Shown: in pieces, positions 1 through 5,487 of the stretch
Numbering within the stretch: position 1 is the stretch's first letter
Layout of the letters: the number at the start of each line of letters is the position of its first letter
Program-made: the position numbers and the translations under genes
Assembly: GCF_034090345.1 (NCBI RefSeq)
Contig: NZ_JAXDSS010000053.1
Coordinates: 1-5,974 of the forward strand
Direction of reading: 5' to 3'
DNA from: Peptoniphilus sp034090345
Lineage (GTDB): Bacteria > Bacillota > Clostridia > Tissierellales > Peptoniphilaceae
Length of the DNA: 5,974 nucleotides
Notes under the pieces: generated by a model
The model's input: only the letters and a program-made list of their open reading frames with translations
Databases searched by the model: none
What the model was told of the DNA's origin: nothing

Positions 1-497
1 CTATCCATAATTTCTGGAACTAAATTTCTTGACTCCTCAGTAGACATTTCGAAATTCGGAACTAAAGCATAAAATTTTAAATTTTCAGATACTTTCACCT
101 TTGTAACTATACTTCCAAAAGCAATAGTATGCCCTCCAAAAATTGCTGCAGCAACATTATCAGGATGTCCCTCTATATCTGTTGCAAACTCTAAAATTTT
201 ATATTTATCAAGTTTATTCCCATTATATTGATTTGCTGCCATCAGACCTGCAACTATACACGTAGCCGATGAACCAAGCCCACGACTACATGGAATATTG
301 GATACAACATTTATTTCAACTTCAGGACAAGCTATCCCCAGTTTTTCAAAATAATATTTAAATGATTTCAGAATTAAATTATTTTCTTTGGTCTTTCCCA
401 ATTTAAATTCAAATTCATTGTAAATATTAAAAGCTATTCCAAAGCTATCGAATCCTGGTCCTATATTAGCAGAAGTGGCAGGAACTCTTACTAACAC
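1..497 (-). CDS. thrB: Homoserine kinase ThrB, 3' part cut off by the window edge
   Basis: This enzyme phosphorylates homoserine with ATP to O-phosphohomoserine, the substrate of the threonine synthase encoded just upstream; it is cytosolic. I translated 165 residues with no stop, roughly half of the usual length of about 300, so the C-terminal half lies outside the window. GHMP-kinase signatures are clear. The N-terminal motif PATSANIGPGFDS is at residues 6-18, the ATP-binding glycine loop PCSRGLGSSA at 69-78, and EGHPDN followed by a GG pair at 109-122. The start is GTG at 497-495. An in-frame stop lies a few codons upstream, and a strong purine-rich ribosome binding site (GAGGGAGAGG, 512-503) sits 5 nt before the GTG. 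The gene overlaps the end of thrC by 7 nt, which indicates translational coupling. The family call is very secure; only the missing half is unknown. Confidence 0.95.
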   Translation of the reverse strand, partial: MLVRVPATSANIGPGFDSFGIAFNIYNEFEFKLGKTKENNLILKSFKYYFEKLGIACPEVEINVVSNIPCSRGLGSSATCIVAGLMAANQYNGNKLDKYKILEFATDIEGHPDNVAAAIFGGHTIAFGSIVTKVKVSENLKFYALVPNFEMSTEESRNLVPEIMD

Positions 498-1927
498 ATT
501 ATCCTCTCCCTCACAAATTTTTTAATATCAACTTTATCAATCACTATTTCTTCATGAAAATCAGTATTTACTTTTTCTAAAAACTCAACGTCATTTGAAA
601 GTTTAGCAACTTCTTCTATTGCTTTTTCTTCGTCATCTGCACCTAAGCCTATTGCCTTTGAAATCTCCGTTGCAAATTTTACAGGAGATGCTGTAGAGAC
701 AATCAATATCTTTTTATCTTTGCCACCTAAATATTTCTCTGCAGCTTTTACTGCAACCGCTGTATGAGTGTCTATTAAATATTCAGATTTTTTATATATA
801 TCGTCTATAACTTTTAATGTTTCTTGCTCTCCACATGAAAAACCAAACATTTCTAAATCATTTTTATACTCAAATTTACCTGTTTCATTTAAACTCTTCA
901 TCAAACTATAAATTTCATTTGAATTACCCGATTTCAATGAAAGATAACGCTCTAAATTGCTTGAAACTAAGATATCCATAGACGGCGAATTTGTCTTATA
1001 AAACTCTCTATTAGTATCATAAACTCCAGTGTTTATAAAATCTTCAAGTATATTGTTCTTATTTGAAGCACATATAAACTCTTCTATTGGAAGCCCCATA
1101 AGTTTTGAAAAATATGCCGCCAAAATATTCCCAAAATTCCCAGTAGGAACTGCTACAGATATTCTCTCTCCATTATCTATAATTCCTTTGTTAACTAATT
1201 TATAGTAAGAGTAAAAATAATAAGCTATTTGAGGCACCAATCTTCCAATGTTAATTGAGTTTGCAGAAGTTAATATATGCCCTGCTTCTCTAAGTTCTTT
1301 TTTAAACTCTAAATCATTAAAAATTCTCTTTAGTGCAGACTGTGCATCATCAAAATTTCCATTAATAGCGACAGCCGTTGCATTTTTAGATCCCGAATTA
1401 ATCATCTGTGCCCTTTGAATCAAGCTTATGCCATCTGTCGGATAAAATACAATTATATTTGTATTTTCCACTCCTGAGAAACCACTTATTGCCGCAGAGC
1501 CGGTATCTCCAGAAGTTGCAGTCAGTATCAACGTCTTTTCTTCAACATTGTCTTCTTCTTTTGCTATTTTAATCAATCTTGGAAGTAGAGAAAGTGCAAA
1601 ATCTTTAAATGCTCTTGTCTCTCCATGAAATAATTCCATAAAATATAGGTTATCTACATTCTTTATCGGAATTATATCTTCTGGGAATTTATAATAAGCT
1701 TTTTCTATTTCTATTTTTAATTTTTCTCTATCTAAATCATCAAATATAGCTGATATAACCTTATACGCAAATTCTTTATAATCTAATCTCTCTATCTCTT
1801 CATTTGTAAAATTTACTTCTCTTATTTCTTCAGGAATGAAAAGTCCTCCATCATCAGCTAACCCTTTTAATAGAGCTTCTGAAGTTGAATTGACAAAACT
1901 ATTTCCTCTTGTACTGTAATATTTCAT
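491..1927 (-). CDS. thrC: Threonine synthase ThrC
   Basis: This PLP enzyme converts O-phosphohomoserine to threonine and phosphate, the last step of threonine synthesis. The 478-residue protein is complete and fits the longer threonine synthase class (E. coli/yeast type), which opens with a YYSTRG segment (residues 3-8) and then GLADDGGLF (22-30). The PLP-binding lysine is expected at K108 in GETRAFKDFA. TATSGDTGSA (136-145), VFYPTDGIS (160-168), SANSINIGRLVPQ (221-233) and the PLP-phosphate loop PTGNFGN (261-267) are all present. The ATG at 1927-1925 follows AAGAGG, which lies in the last codons of proA. The gap to the proA stop is only 2 nt, so thrC is the third gene of the proB-proA-thrC-thrB operon. 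I see no truncation or lost catalytic residue. Confidence 0.97.
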   Translation of the reverse strand: MKYYSTRGNSFVNSTSEALLKGLADDGGLFIPEEIREVNFTNEEIERLDYKEFAYKVISAIFDDLDREKLKIEIEKAYYKFPEDIIPIKNVDNLYFMELFHGETRAFKDFALSLLPRLIKIAKEEDNVEEKTLILTATSGDTGSAAISGFSGVENTNIIVFYPTDGISLIQRAQMINSGSKNATAVAINGNFDDAQSALKRIFNDLEFKKELREAGHILTSANSINIGRLVPQIAYYFYSYYKLVNKGIIDNGERISVAVPTGNFGNILAAYFSKLMGLPIEEFICASNKNNILEDFINTGVYDTNREFYKTNSPSMDILVSSNLERYLSLKSGNSNEIYSLMKSLNETGKFEYKNDLEMFGFSCGEQETLKVIDDIYKKSEYLIDTHTAVAVKAAEKYLGGKDKKILIVSTASPVKFATEISKAIGLGADDEEKAIEEVAKLSNDVEFLEKVNTDFHEEIVIDKVDIKKFVRERIMC

Positions 1928-1929
1928 TT

Positions 1930-3198
1930 TTAGCCTCTTATTTGTCCATCTCCAAGTAAAATATACTTATAAGTTGTAAGCTCTTTTAGTCCAACTGGAC
2001 CACGTGCGTGTATTCTTTGAGTTGAAATTCCCATTTCAGCTCCAAGTCCAAATTCAGACCCATCTGTAAAGCGAGTGCTTGCATTTATATACACACAAGC
2101 TGAATCTACCTCATCTATAAATTTAGTAGCATTTTTTAAATTTTCAGTAACTATAGCTTCTGAATGATGAGTAGAATATTCATAGATATGCTCTATTGCT
2201 TCATCAATTCCAGATACAATTTTCATAGAAAATTCATAGTCTAAATATTCTTTTCCATAATCTTCATCAGTAACTTCAATCACATTTCTTATTTTCTCAG
2301 CGCTTTTTTCGCAACCATGAACTTTTAAACCATGTTTATCTACAATATCTTGTAGTCCATTATAAAATTCATCTGATATTTGTTCACTAACAAGTAAAGA
2401 TTCAAGAGCATTGCACACTCCTATTCTCTGAGTCTTTCCGTTTTCAAAAATTCTAAGTGCTTTTTCTATATCTGCTGAGTCATCTACATATAGATGGCAA
2501 TTTCCAACTCCAGTCTCTAAAATAGGTACTTTTGAATTTTCAACTACAGAGCTTATCAATCTTTGACTTCCCCTTGGAATTAAAAGGTCTACATATCCTC
2601 TTAGTTTCATAAGTTCAATTGAAGATTCTCTCTCCGTGTTTTCAATTAAATTGACCATATTCTCATCAAATCCAGCCTCTCTTATACCTTCTCTTATTGA
2701 ATCAACAATTGCCTTATTTGAATTAATAGCTTCTTTCCCACCTCTTAAAATTATGGCATTTGAAGATTTAATTGCCAATATTGCAGCATCTAAAGTAACA
2801 TTTGGCCTCGATTCATATATAACTGCCAACACTCCTATAGGAACTCTCTTCTTTCCAACTTGAATCCCATTAGGTAGTTTATCAACTTGATCCATATTTC
2901 CAACTGGGTCATTAAGTTTTATAATTACATCAATAGAATCTATCATAGCTTTTATTCTCTCTTCTGTTAAGAATAATCTATCTAATAATCCCTCGCTCAT
3001 TCCACTATCTTTACCATTTTTTATATCAATGGAATTTGCTTTTAATACTTTTTCAGAATTTTTTAATAGGCTATTTTTAATTGAATTTAAAATAGTATTT
3101 TTTTCCAAGGTAGATAGTTTTCCAAGTTTTCTGCCAGCTTTTTTTGTATCTCTTGCAATTTCTATTAATTTATCTCTTAAAGATTGTTCCAATTTCAT
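1930..3198 (-). CDS. proA: Gamma-glutamyl phosphate reductase ProA
   Basis: This is an NADPH-dependent enzyme of the aldehyde dehydrogenase superfamily. It reduces gamma-glutamyl phosphate from ProB to glutamate-5-semialdehyde, which cyclises to pyrroline-5-carboxylate on the way to proline. The 422-residue length is normal. Conserved blocks are IYESRPNVTLDAA (127-139), ILRGGKEA (150-157), IPRGSQ (207-212), ETGVGNCH (228-235), the expected catalytic cysteine C262 in GVCNALESLLV, and HARGPVGLKEL near the C-terminus (397-407). The start is ambiguous. The ATG at 3198 is preceded by AGGGGAG with no spacer at all. The TTG at codon 3 (3192-3190) lies 6 nt after the same ribosome binding site and would give 420 residues. 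The gene overlaps proB by 29 nt (ATG) or 23 nt (TTG). proC is not in the window. Confidence 0.97.
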   Translation of the reverse strand: MKLEQSLRDKLIEIARDTKKAGRKLGKLSTLEKNTILNSIKNSLLKNSEKVLKANSIDIKNGKDSGMSEGLLDRLFLTEERIKAMIDSIDVIIKLNDPVGNMDQVDKLPNGIQVGKKRVPIGVLAVIYESRPNVTLDAAILAIKSSNAIILRGGKEAINSNKAIVDSIREGIREAGFDENMVNLIENTERESSIELMKLRGYVDLLIPRGSQRLISSVVENSKVPILETGVGNCHLYVDDSADIEKALRIFENGKTQRIGVCNALESLLVSEQISDEFYNGLQDIVDKHGLKVHGCEKSAEKIRNVIEVTDEDYGKEYLDYEFSMKIVSGIDEAIEHIYEYSTHHSEAIVTENLKNATKFIDEVDSACVYINASTRFTDGSEFGLGAEMGISTQRIHARGPVGLKELTTYKYILLGDGQIRG

Positions 3199-3955
3199 CT
3201 CCCCTAACTATCTTTCTGATATTTTTTAAATCATCAGAGTTAGCTATTACAACATCTATTCCCTTTTCCATACACATTGTACAAGCTTTTATTTTTGTTG
3301 CCATACCACCCGTTCCAACACTTGAGTCTGAATCTTTGGCCATAGATTTTAAATTTTCATCTATTATATTCACTTCTTTAATTAATTCTACATCGCTATT
3401 TTTATTTGGGTCATCTGTATATAATCCATCTATATCTGATAATAAAATCAATAAATCAGCATCTATAAGTCTAGCCACTACAGCTGATAAAGTGTCATTA
3501 TCGCCAAACATAATTTCAAAAGTTGAAATAGTATCATTTTCATTTACAATTGGAACTACATCCATCTTCATCAACTGATCAAATGTATTACGTGCATTTT
3601 CACTCATTTTCTCATCTGTTTCTATCACCTTTGTAAGTAATACTTGACCTACTTTATATCCATATTCACCAAAAGATCTGTTATATGTATTCATAAGCGC
3701 AACTTGTCCAACTGCTGAAGTAGCTTGCTTACCTATGGTATCTCTTGGTCTTTTCCCCATTCCAAGTTGTTTCGCTCCACAAGCAATTGCACCTGACGAA
3801 ACTAACACAACATTTATTCCTTTATCTTGTATATTTGAAATCTCCTTAGCTAACTCTTCTATTCTTTCAATATTAACTGCTCCGTTTTTATGAGTTATTG
3901 AAGATGATCCTATTTTTATTACTATTTTTTCCAATTTATTACTAAAATGTCTCAT
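3170..3955 (-). CDS. proB: Glutamate 5-kinase ProB, short form without PUA domain
   Basis: This enzyme phosphorylates the gamma-carboxylate of glutamate using ATP. It is the committed and usually proline-inhibited step of proline synthesis, and hands the labile product to ProA. The 261 residues form an amino-acid kinase fold. KIGSSSIT (14-21) is the nucleotide/phosphate loop, followed by VLVSSGAIACG (50-60), VPIVNENDT (134-142), FGDNDTLSA (150-158), LSDIDGLYTDDP (172-183), GTGGMATKIKA (214-224) and a terminal GTIF (256-259). E. coli ProB is about 367 residues because a PUA domain follows; here the protein stops right after the kinase domain, as in a known class of short ProBs. The ATG at 3955 is preceded by GGAGGG with about 5 nt spacing. 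It is the first gene of the operon, with promoters in the divergent region to its right. Confidence 0.96.
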   Translation of the reverse strand: MRHFSNKLEKIVIKIGSSSITHKNGAVNIERIEELAKEISNIQDKGINVVLVSSGAIACGAKQLGMGKRPRDTIGKQATSAVGQVALMNTYNRSFGEYGYKVGQVLLTKVIETDEKMSENARNTFDQLMKMDVVPIVNENDTISTFEIMFGDNDTLSAVVARLIDADLLILLSDIDGLYTDDPNKNSDVELIKEVNIIDENLKSMAKDSDSSVGTGGMATKIKACTMCMEKGIDVVIANSDDLKNIRKIVRGDEIGTIFKR

Positions 3956-3982
3956 TCTTCCCTCCGAATAATATTACTGTTT

Positions 3983-4011
3983 AATATACTACACTGACTT
4001 TTCTAATTCAA
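3983..4011 (-). promoter_or_regulatory. Candidate proximal sigma-A promoter (P2) for proB
   Basis: On the minus strand, TTGAAT (4011-4006) is separated by 17 nt from TATATT (3988-3983). This matches the housekeeping consensus at 4 of 6 and 5 of 6 positions. Initiation would fall near 3976, giving a leader of about 20 nt that still contains the GGAGGG ribosome binding site of proB. The -35 is weaker than that of the distal promoter and the region is very AT-rich, so a chance match is possible. Confidence 0.35.
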
Positions 4012-4024
4012 TAATATAATGATT

Positions 4025-4053
4025 AATATATTTAATATTTCTAGAGTTGTCAA
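4025..4053 (-). promoter_or_regulatory. Main sigma-A promoter (P1) of the proB-proA-thrC-thrB operon
   Basis: On the minus strand a perfect TTGACA (4053-4048) is followed after exactly 17 nt by TATATT (4030-4025), an 11 of 12 match to the sigma-A consensus. Transcription should begin near 4018, leaving a leader of about 60 nt before proB. The -35 hexamer lies inside the left half of the dyad at 4039-4074, so a protein bound there would be expected to compete with RNA polymerase. Confidence 0.7.
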
Positions 4054-4074
4054 ACATATGTGACAACTTTAGAA
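4039..4074. promoter_or_regulatory. 36-bp inverted repeat overlapping the P1 -35 box, candidate operator
   Basis: The arms are TTCTAGAGTTGTCA (4039-4052) and TGACAACTTTAGAA (4061-4074). They are complementary at 13 of 14 positions around an 8-nt centre, AACATATG. The dyad lies upstream of both predicted transcription starts (about 4018 for proB, about 4139 for rpmB). It should therefore act as DNA rather than as an RNA hairpin. It covers the -35 of P1 and stops 28 bp short of the rpmB -35, so proB is the likelier target. The core TGTCA-N8-TGACA resembles the GlnR/TnrA box (TGTNA-N7-TNACA) but is one base longer, so the binding protein is not identified. Confidence 0.6.
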
Positions 4075-4102
4075 TTCAAAAATAATTCATTTATTATTTT
4101 AT

Positions 4103-4132
4103 TTGCAATTTACATGTATTGTATGTTAAAAT
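4103..4132 (+). promoter_or_regulatory. rpmB promoter with extended -10
   Basis: TTGCAA (4103-4108) is followed after 18 nt by TAAAAT (4127-4132). The -10 is preceded by TG and one base (4124-4126), the extended -10 arrangement common in Gram-positive promoters. Initiation is expected near 4139, about 54 nt upstream of the rpmB start. The -35 is moderate (4 of 6) and the -10 good (5 of 6). Confidence 0.6.
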
Positions 4133-4138
4133 AAATGA

Positions 4139-4192
4139 GTTATAAAACCCGACGGTATGGTCGAGGAATGAGAAACCTGAGGAGGTGCGATT
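4139..4192 (+). promoter_or_regulatory. rpmB 5' leader with two small hairpins, possible translational control
   Basis: This short leader is clearly richer in G and C than the surrounding DNA. It can form CGAC/GTCG (4150-4153 with 4160-4163, 6-nt loop) and ACCT/AGGT (4175-4178 with 4183-4186, 4-nt loop). The second stem includes part of the ribosome binding site GGAGGTG (4181-4187), which lies 5 nt before the ATG. Ribosomal protein leaders are often autoregulatory, but both stems are only 4 bp and I do not recognise a named leader family, so the regulatory role is an inference. Confidence 0.35.
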
Positions 4193-4384
4193 ATGTCAAA
4201 GAGATGTGAAATATGCGGAAAGACTAAATCATTTGGTAATACTATTTCTTTTTCTCATAAAAGAGGTAACAGAACTTGGTCTCCTAATATAAGAAGAGTT
4301 AGAGCACTTGTTAATGGTCAACCTAAGAAAATCAATGTTTGTACAAGATGTCTTAGATCTGGAAAAGTTGAAAGAGCCATTTAA
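4193..4384 (+). CDS. rpmB: 50S ribosomal protein L28, zinc-binding (four-Cys) form
   Basis: This is a small basic protein of the large ribosomal subunit, 63 residues, which is the normal bacterial size. The sequence opens SKRCEICGK and contains RTWSPNIRRVRALVNG (27-42) and a C-terminal CLRSGKVER (53-61), all characteristic of L28. Two CxxC pairs (C5/C8 and C50/C53) make the predicted zinc knuckle, so this is the C+ form rather than the cysteine-free type found for example in Bacillus subtilis. The ATG follows GGAGGTG with 5 nt spacing. It has its own promoter, divergent from the proB operon, and is followed by a hairpin terminator and then a tRNA gene. Confidence 0.97.
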   Translation: MSKRCEICGKTKSFGNTISFSHKRGNRTWSPNIRRVRALVNGQPKKINVCTRCLRSGKVERAI

Positions 4385-4390
4385 ATTTTC

Positions 4391-4420
4391 AGGACTGTTC
4401 TAGCAGTCCTTTCTATCTTC
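4391..4420 (+). terminator. Rho-independent terminator after rpmB
   Basis: AGGACTG (4391-4397) and CAGTCCT (4404-4410) form a perfect 7-bp stem with a 6-nt loop. The stem begins 7 nt after the rpmB stop and is followed by a pyrimidine-rich run (4410-4420, TTTCTATCTTC). That run is interrupted by C and A, so termination may be partial, which matters for the tRNA gene just downstream. Confidence 0.65.
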
Positions 4421-4429
4421 ATTTATTTA

Positions 4430-4443
4430 AGTACTTAAGTACT
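4430..4443. repeat. 14-bp perfect palindrome directly before tRNA-Phe
   Basis: AGTACTTAAGTACT is a perfect palindrome that ends 2 nt before the first base of the tRNA. It can also be read as a tandem repeat of AAGTACT (4429-4435 and 4437-4443). As RNA the perfect stem has no loop, so a hairpin would be shorter. Its function is unknown; a role in tRNA 5' leader processing or protein binding is conceivable, and chance in AT-rich DNA is also possible. Confidence 0.5.
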
Positions 4444-4445
4444 AA

Positions 4446-4521
<76 letters not shown>

Positions 4522-4556
4522 GAGATCTTGTTTAGGTCTTATATTTAATTAGTTTA

Positions 4557-4592
4557 AAACCCAATTCTTTTTGAAGATTGGGTTTATTTTTA
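4557..4592 (+). terminator. Strong terminator after tRNA-Phe, possibly bidirectional with hslO
   Basis: AAACCCAATTCTT (4557-4569) pairs with AAGATTGGGTTT (4574-4585) to give a 12-bp stem with a single bulged T and a TTTG loop, followed on the plus strand by a T-rich tract (4583-4592). hslO converges from the right and ends at 4608. On the minus strand the same stem is followed by a short TTTT, so it could also stop hslO transcripts, though less efficiently. A weaker 5-bp hairpin (4523-4527 with 4535-4539) lies between the CCA end and this terminator. Nothing else is seen in 4522-4607. Confidence 0.85.
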
Positions 4593-4607
4593 TATACTAT
4601 AAAATTT

Positions 4608-5486
4608 TTATTCCATATTTTTTAAAATACTTGTAAGTTTCTCTTTACTAAAGTTGTACTTGCTATTACAAAAATGACACATTACTTCAGCTTTTCCATC
4701 TTCTTCTATTATGGCTTCTAATTCATCTTTTCCCAACGAAATTAAAGAATCTTCTACTTTTTCAAGAGAACAATCACAATTAAATCCTATTTCTTTTTCA
4801 TCCAAGATTTTTATTTCAAAACCACTCATTACAGCTTCAACTATTTGTTCAGGAGTCATCCCTCTATCTAACATAGAGGTTATTGATTTTAGCTTATAAA
4901 TATTCTCTTCAATTTTTGATATACACTCATCATTAGCTCCAGGCATCAATTGTAGAATAAATCCTCCAGCAGCTTTTACTGAATAGTCCACATCTACAAG
5001 CACACCTAAAGATACAACAGATGGCACTTGATCTGACCTATAAAAGTAGTTTGCCAAATCCTCGGCTATTTCACCACTTATTAGCTCAACTTTCCCAATG
5101 TAAGGTTCTTTAAGTCCTTGATCAGCAACAACTGTAAGAGTTCCTTTCCCCACAATTTTACCAACGTCTAATTTCCCATCAGATTCTCTTATATCTGCAT
5201 CAGCCATAGGATTGTTGACATATCCCTTTACAATTCCATTCATCTTTGCAGTTGCTATTATCTGACCTATATCTCCATCACCTTTTATATTTATAGTAAG
5301 TGTATCTGCTTCATTTTTTAAATTTTCAGACATCAATGCTGCTGCCGTTAAAGTCCTCCCCAATGCAGCAGTTGCCGTTTTCGAAGTATTGTGTATCTCT
5401 CTTGCCTTTTCAACCATATTTTTAGAGCTACAAGCAAAAATTTTAACTTGTGCGTCTTTATCAATTGCTCTTACTAAATAATCCAT
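4608..5486 (-). CDS. hslO: Redox-regulated chaperone Hsp33 (HslO)
   Basis: This is a cytosolic holdase chaperone. Its C-terminal zinc site opens on oxidation to form disulfides, unfolding the linker and activating binding of damaged proteins. I choose the ATG at 5486, giving 292 residues of normal family length. GGGAGG lies directly upstream of it, whereas the longer frame from 5504 adds six unconserved residues and has no ribosome binding site of its own. The N-terminal DYLVRAI, the helix with TATAALGRTLTAAALM (residues 37-52) and the QLMPGA segment (179-184) are typical. The redox switch is complete: CDC (C237, C239) and CHFC (C270, C273) supply the four zinc ligands. The gene begins 1 nt after the stop of the methyltransferase gene, whose last codons carry its ribosome binding site. 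Confidence 0.96.
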   Translation of the reverse strand: MDYLVRAIDKDAQVKIFACSSKNMVEKAREIHNTSKTATAALGRTLTAAALMSENLKNEADTLTINIKGDGDIGQIIATAKMNGIVKGYVNNPMADADIRESDGKLDVGKIVGKGTLTVVADQGLKEPYIGKVELISGEIAEDLANYFYRSDQVPSVVSLGVLVDVDYSVKAAGGFILQLMPGANDECISKIEENIYKLKSITSMLDRGMTPEQIVEAVMSGFEIKILDEKEIGFNCDCSLEKVEDSLISLGKDELEAIIEEDGKAEVMCHFCNSKYNFSKEKLTSILKNME

Positions 5487-5487
5487 T

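Noticed and set aside
2636..2863. Plus-strand open frame of 75 codons inside proA
   Set aside because: It is antisense to a well-conserved ProA region, is low complexity and hydrophobic as expected of the complement of AT-rich coding DNA, and has no recognisable domain.
3029..3578. Two plus-strand open frames (3029-3229 and 3144-3578, up to 144 codons) over the proA/proB junction
   Set aside because: Both are antisense shadows of conserved proA and proB coding sequence. Their Ser/Ile/Phe-rich composition is an artefact of the opposite strand.
4041..4072. The dyad as an intrinsic terminator
   Set aside because: It lies upstream of both divergent transcription starts, has no adjacent T-run on either strand, and no gene ends near it.
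4039..4074. The dyad as a Zur, Rex or GlnR/TnrA site
   Set aside because: The sequence does not fit Zur or Rex consensus sites. GlnR/TnrA is the closest by half-site (TGTNA/TNACA), but the spacing is 8 rather than 7, so no named regulator is assigned.
4168..4209. Possible 13-codon upstream ORF (MRNLRRCDYVKEM) overlapping the rpmB start
   Set aside because: Its only purine-rich stretch lies 1 nt before the ATG, too close to act as a ribosome binding site. The frame is out of phase with rpmB and has no known parallel.
4711..4899. Plus-strand open frame of 62 codons inside hslO
   Set aside because: It is antisense to the conserved Hsp33 zinc domain, with no family features or independent promoter.
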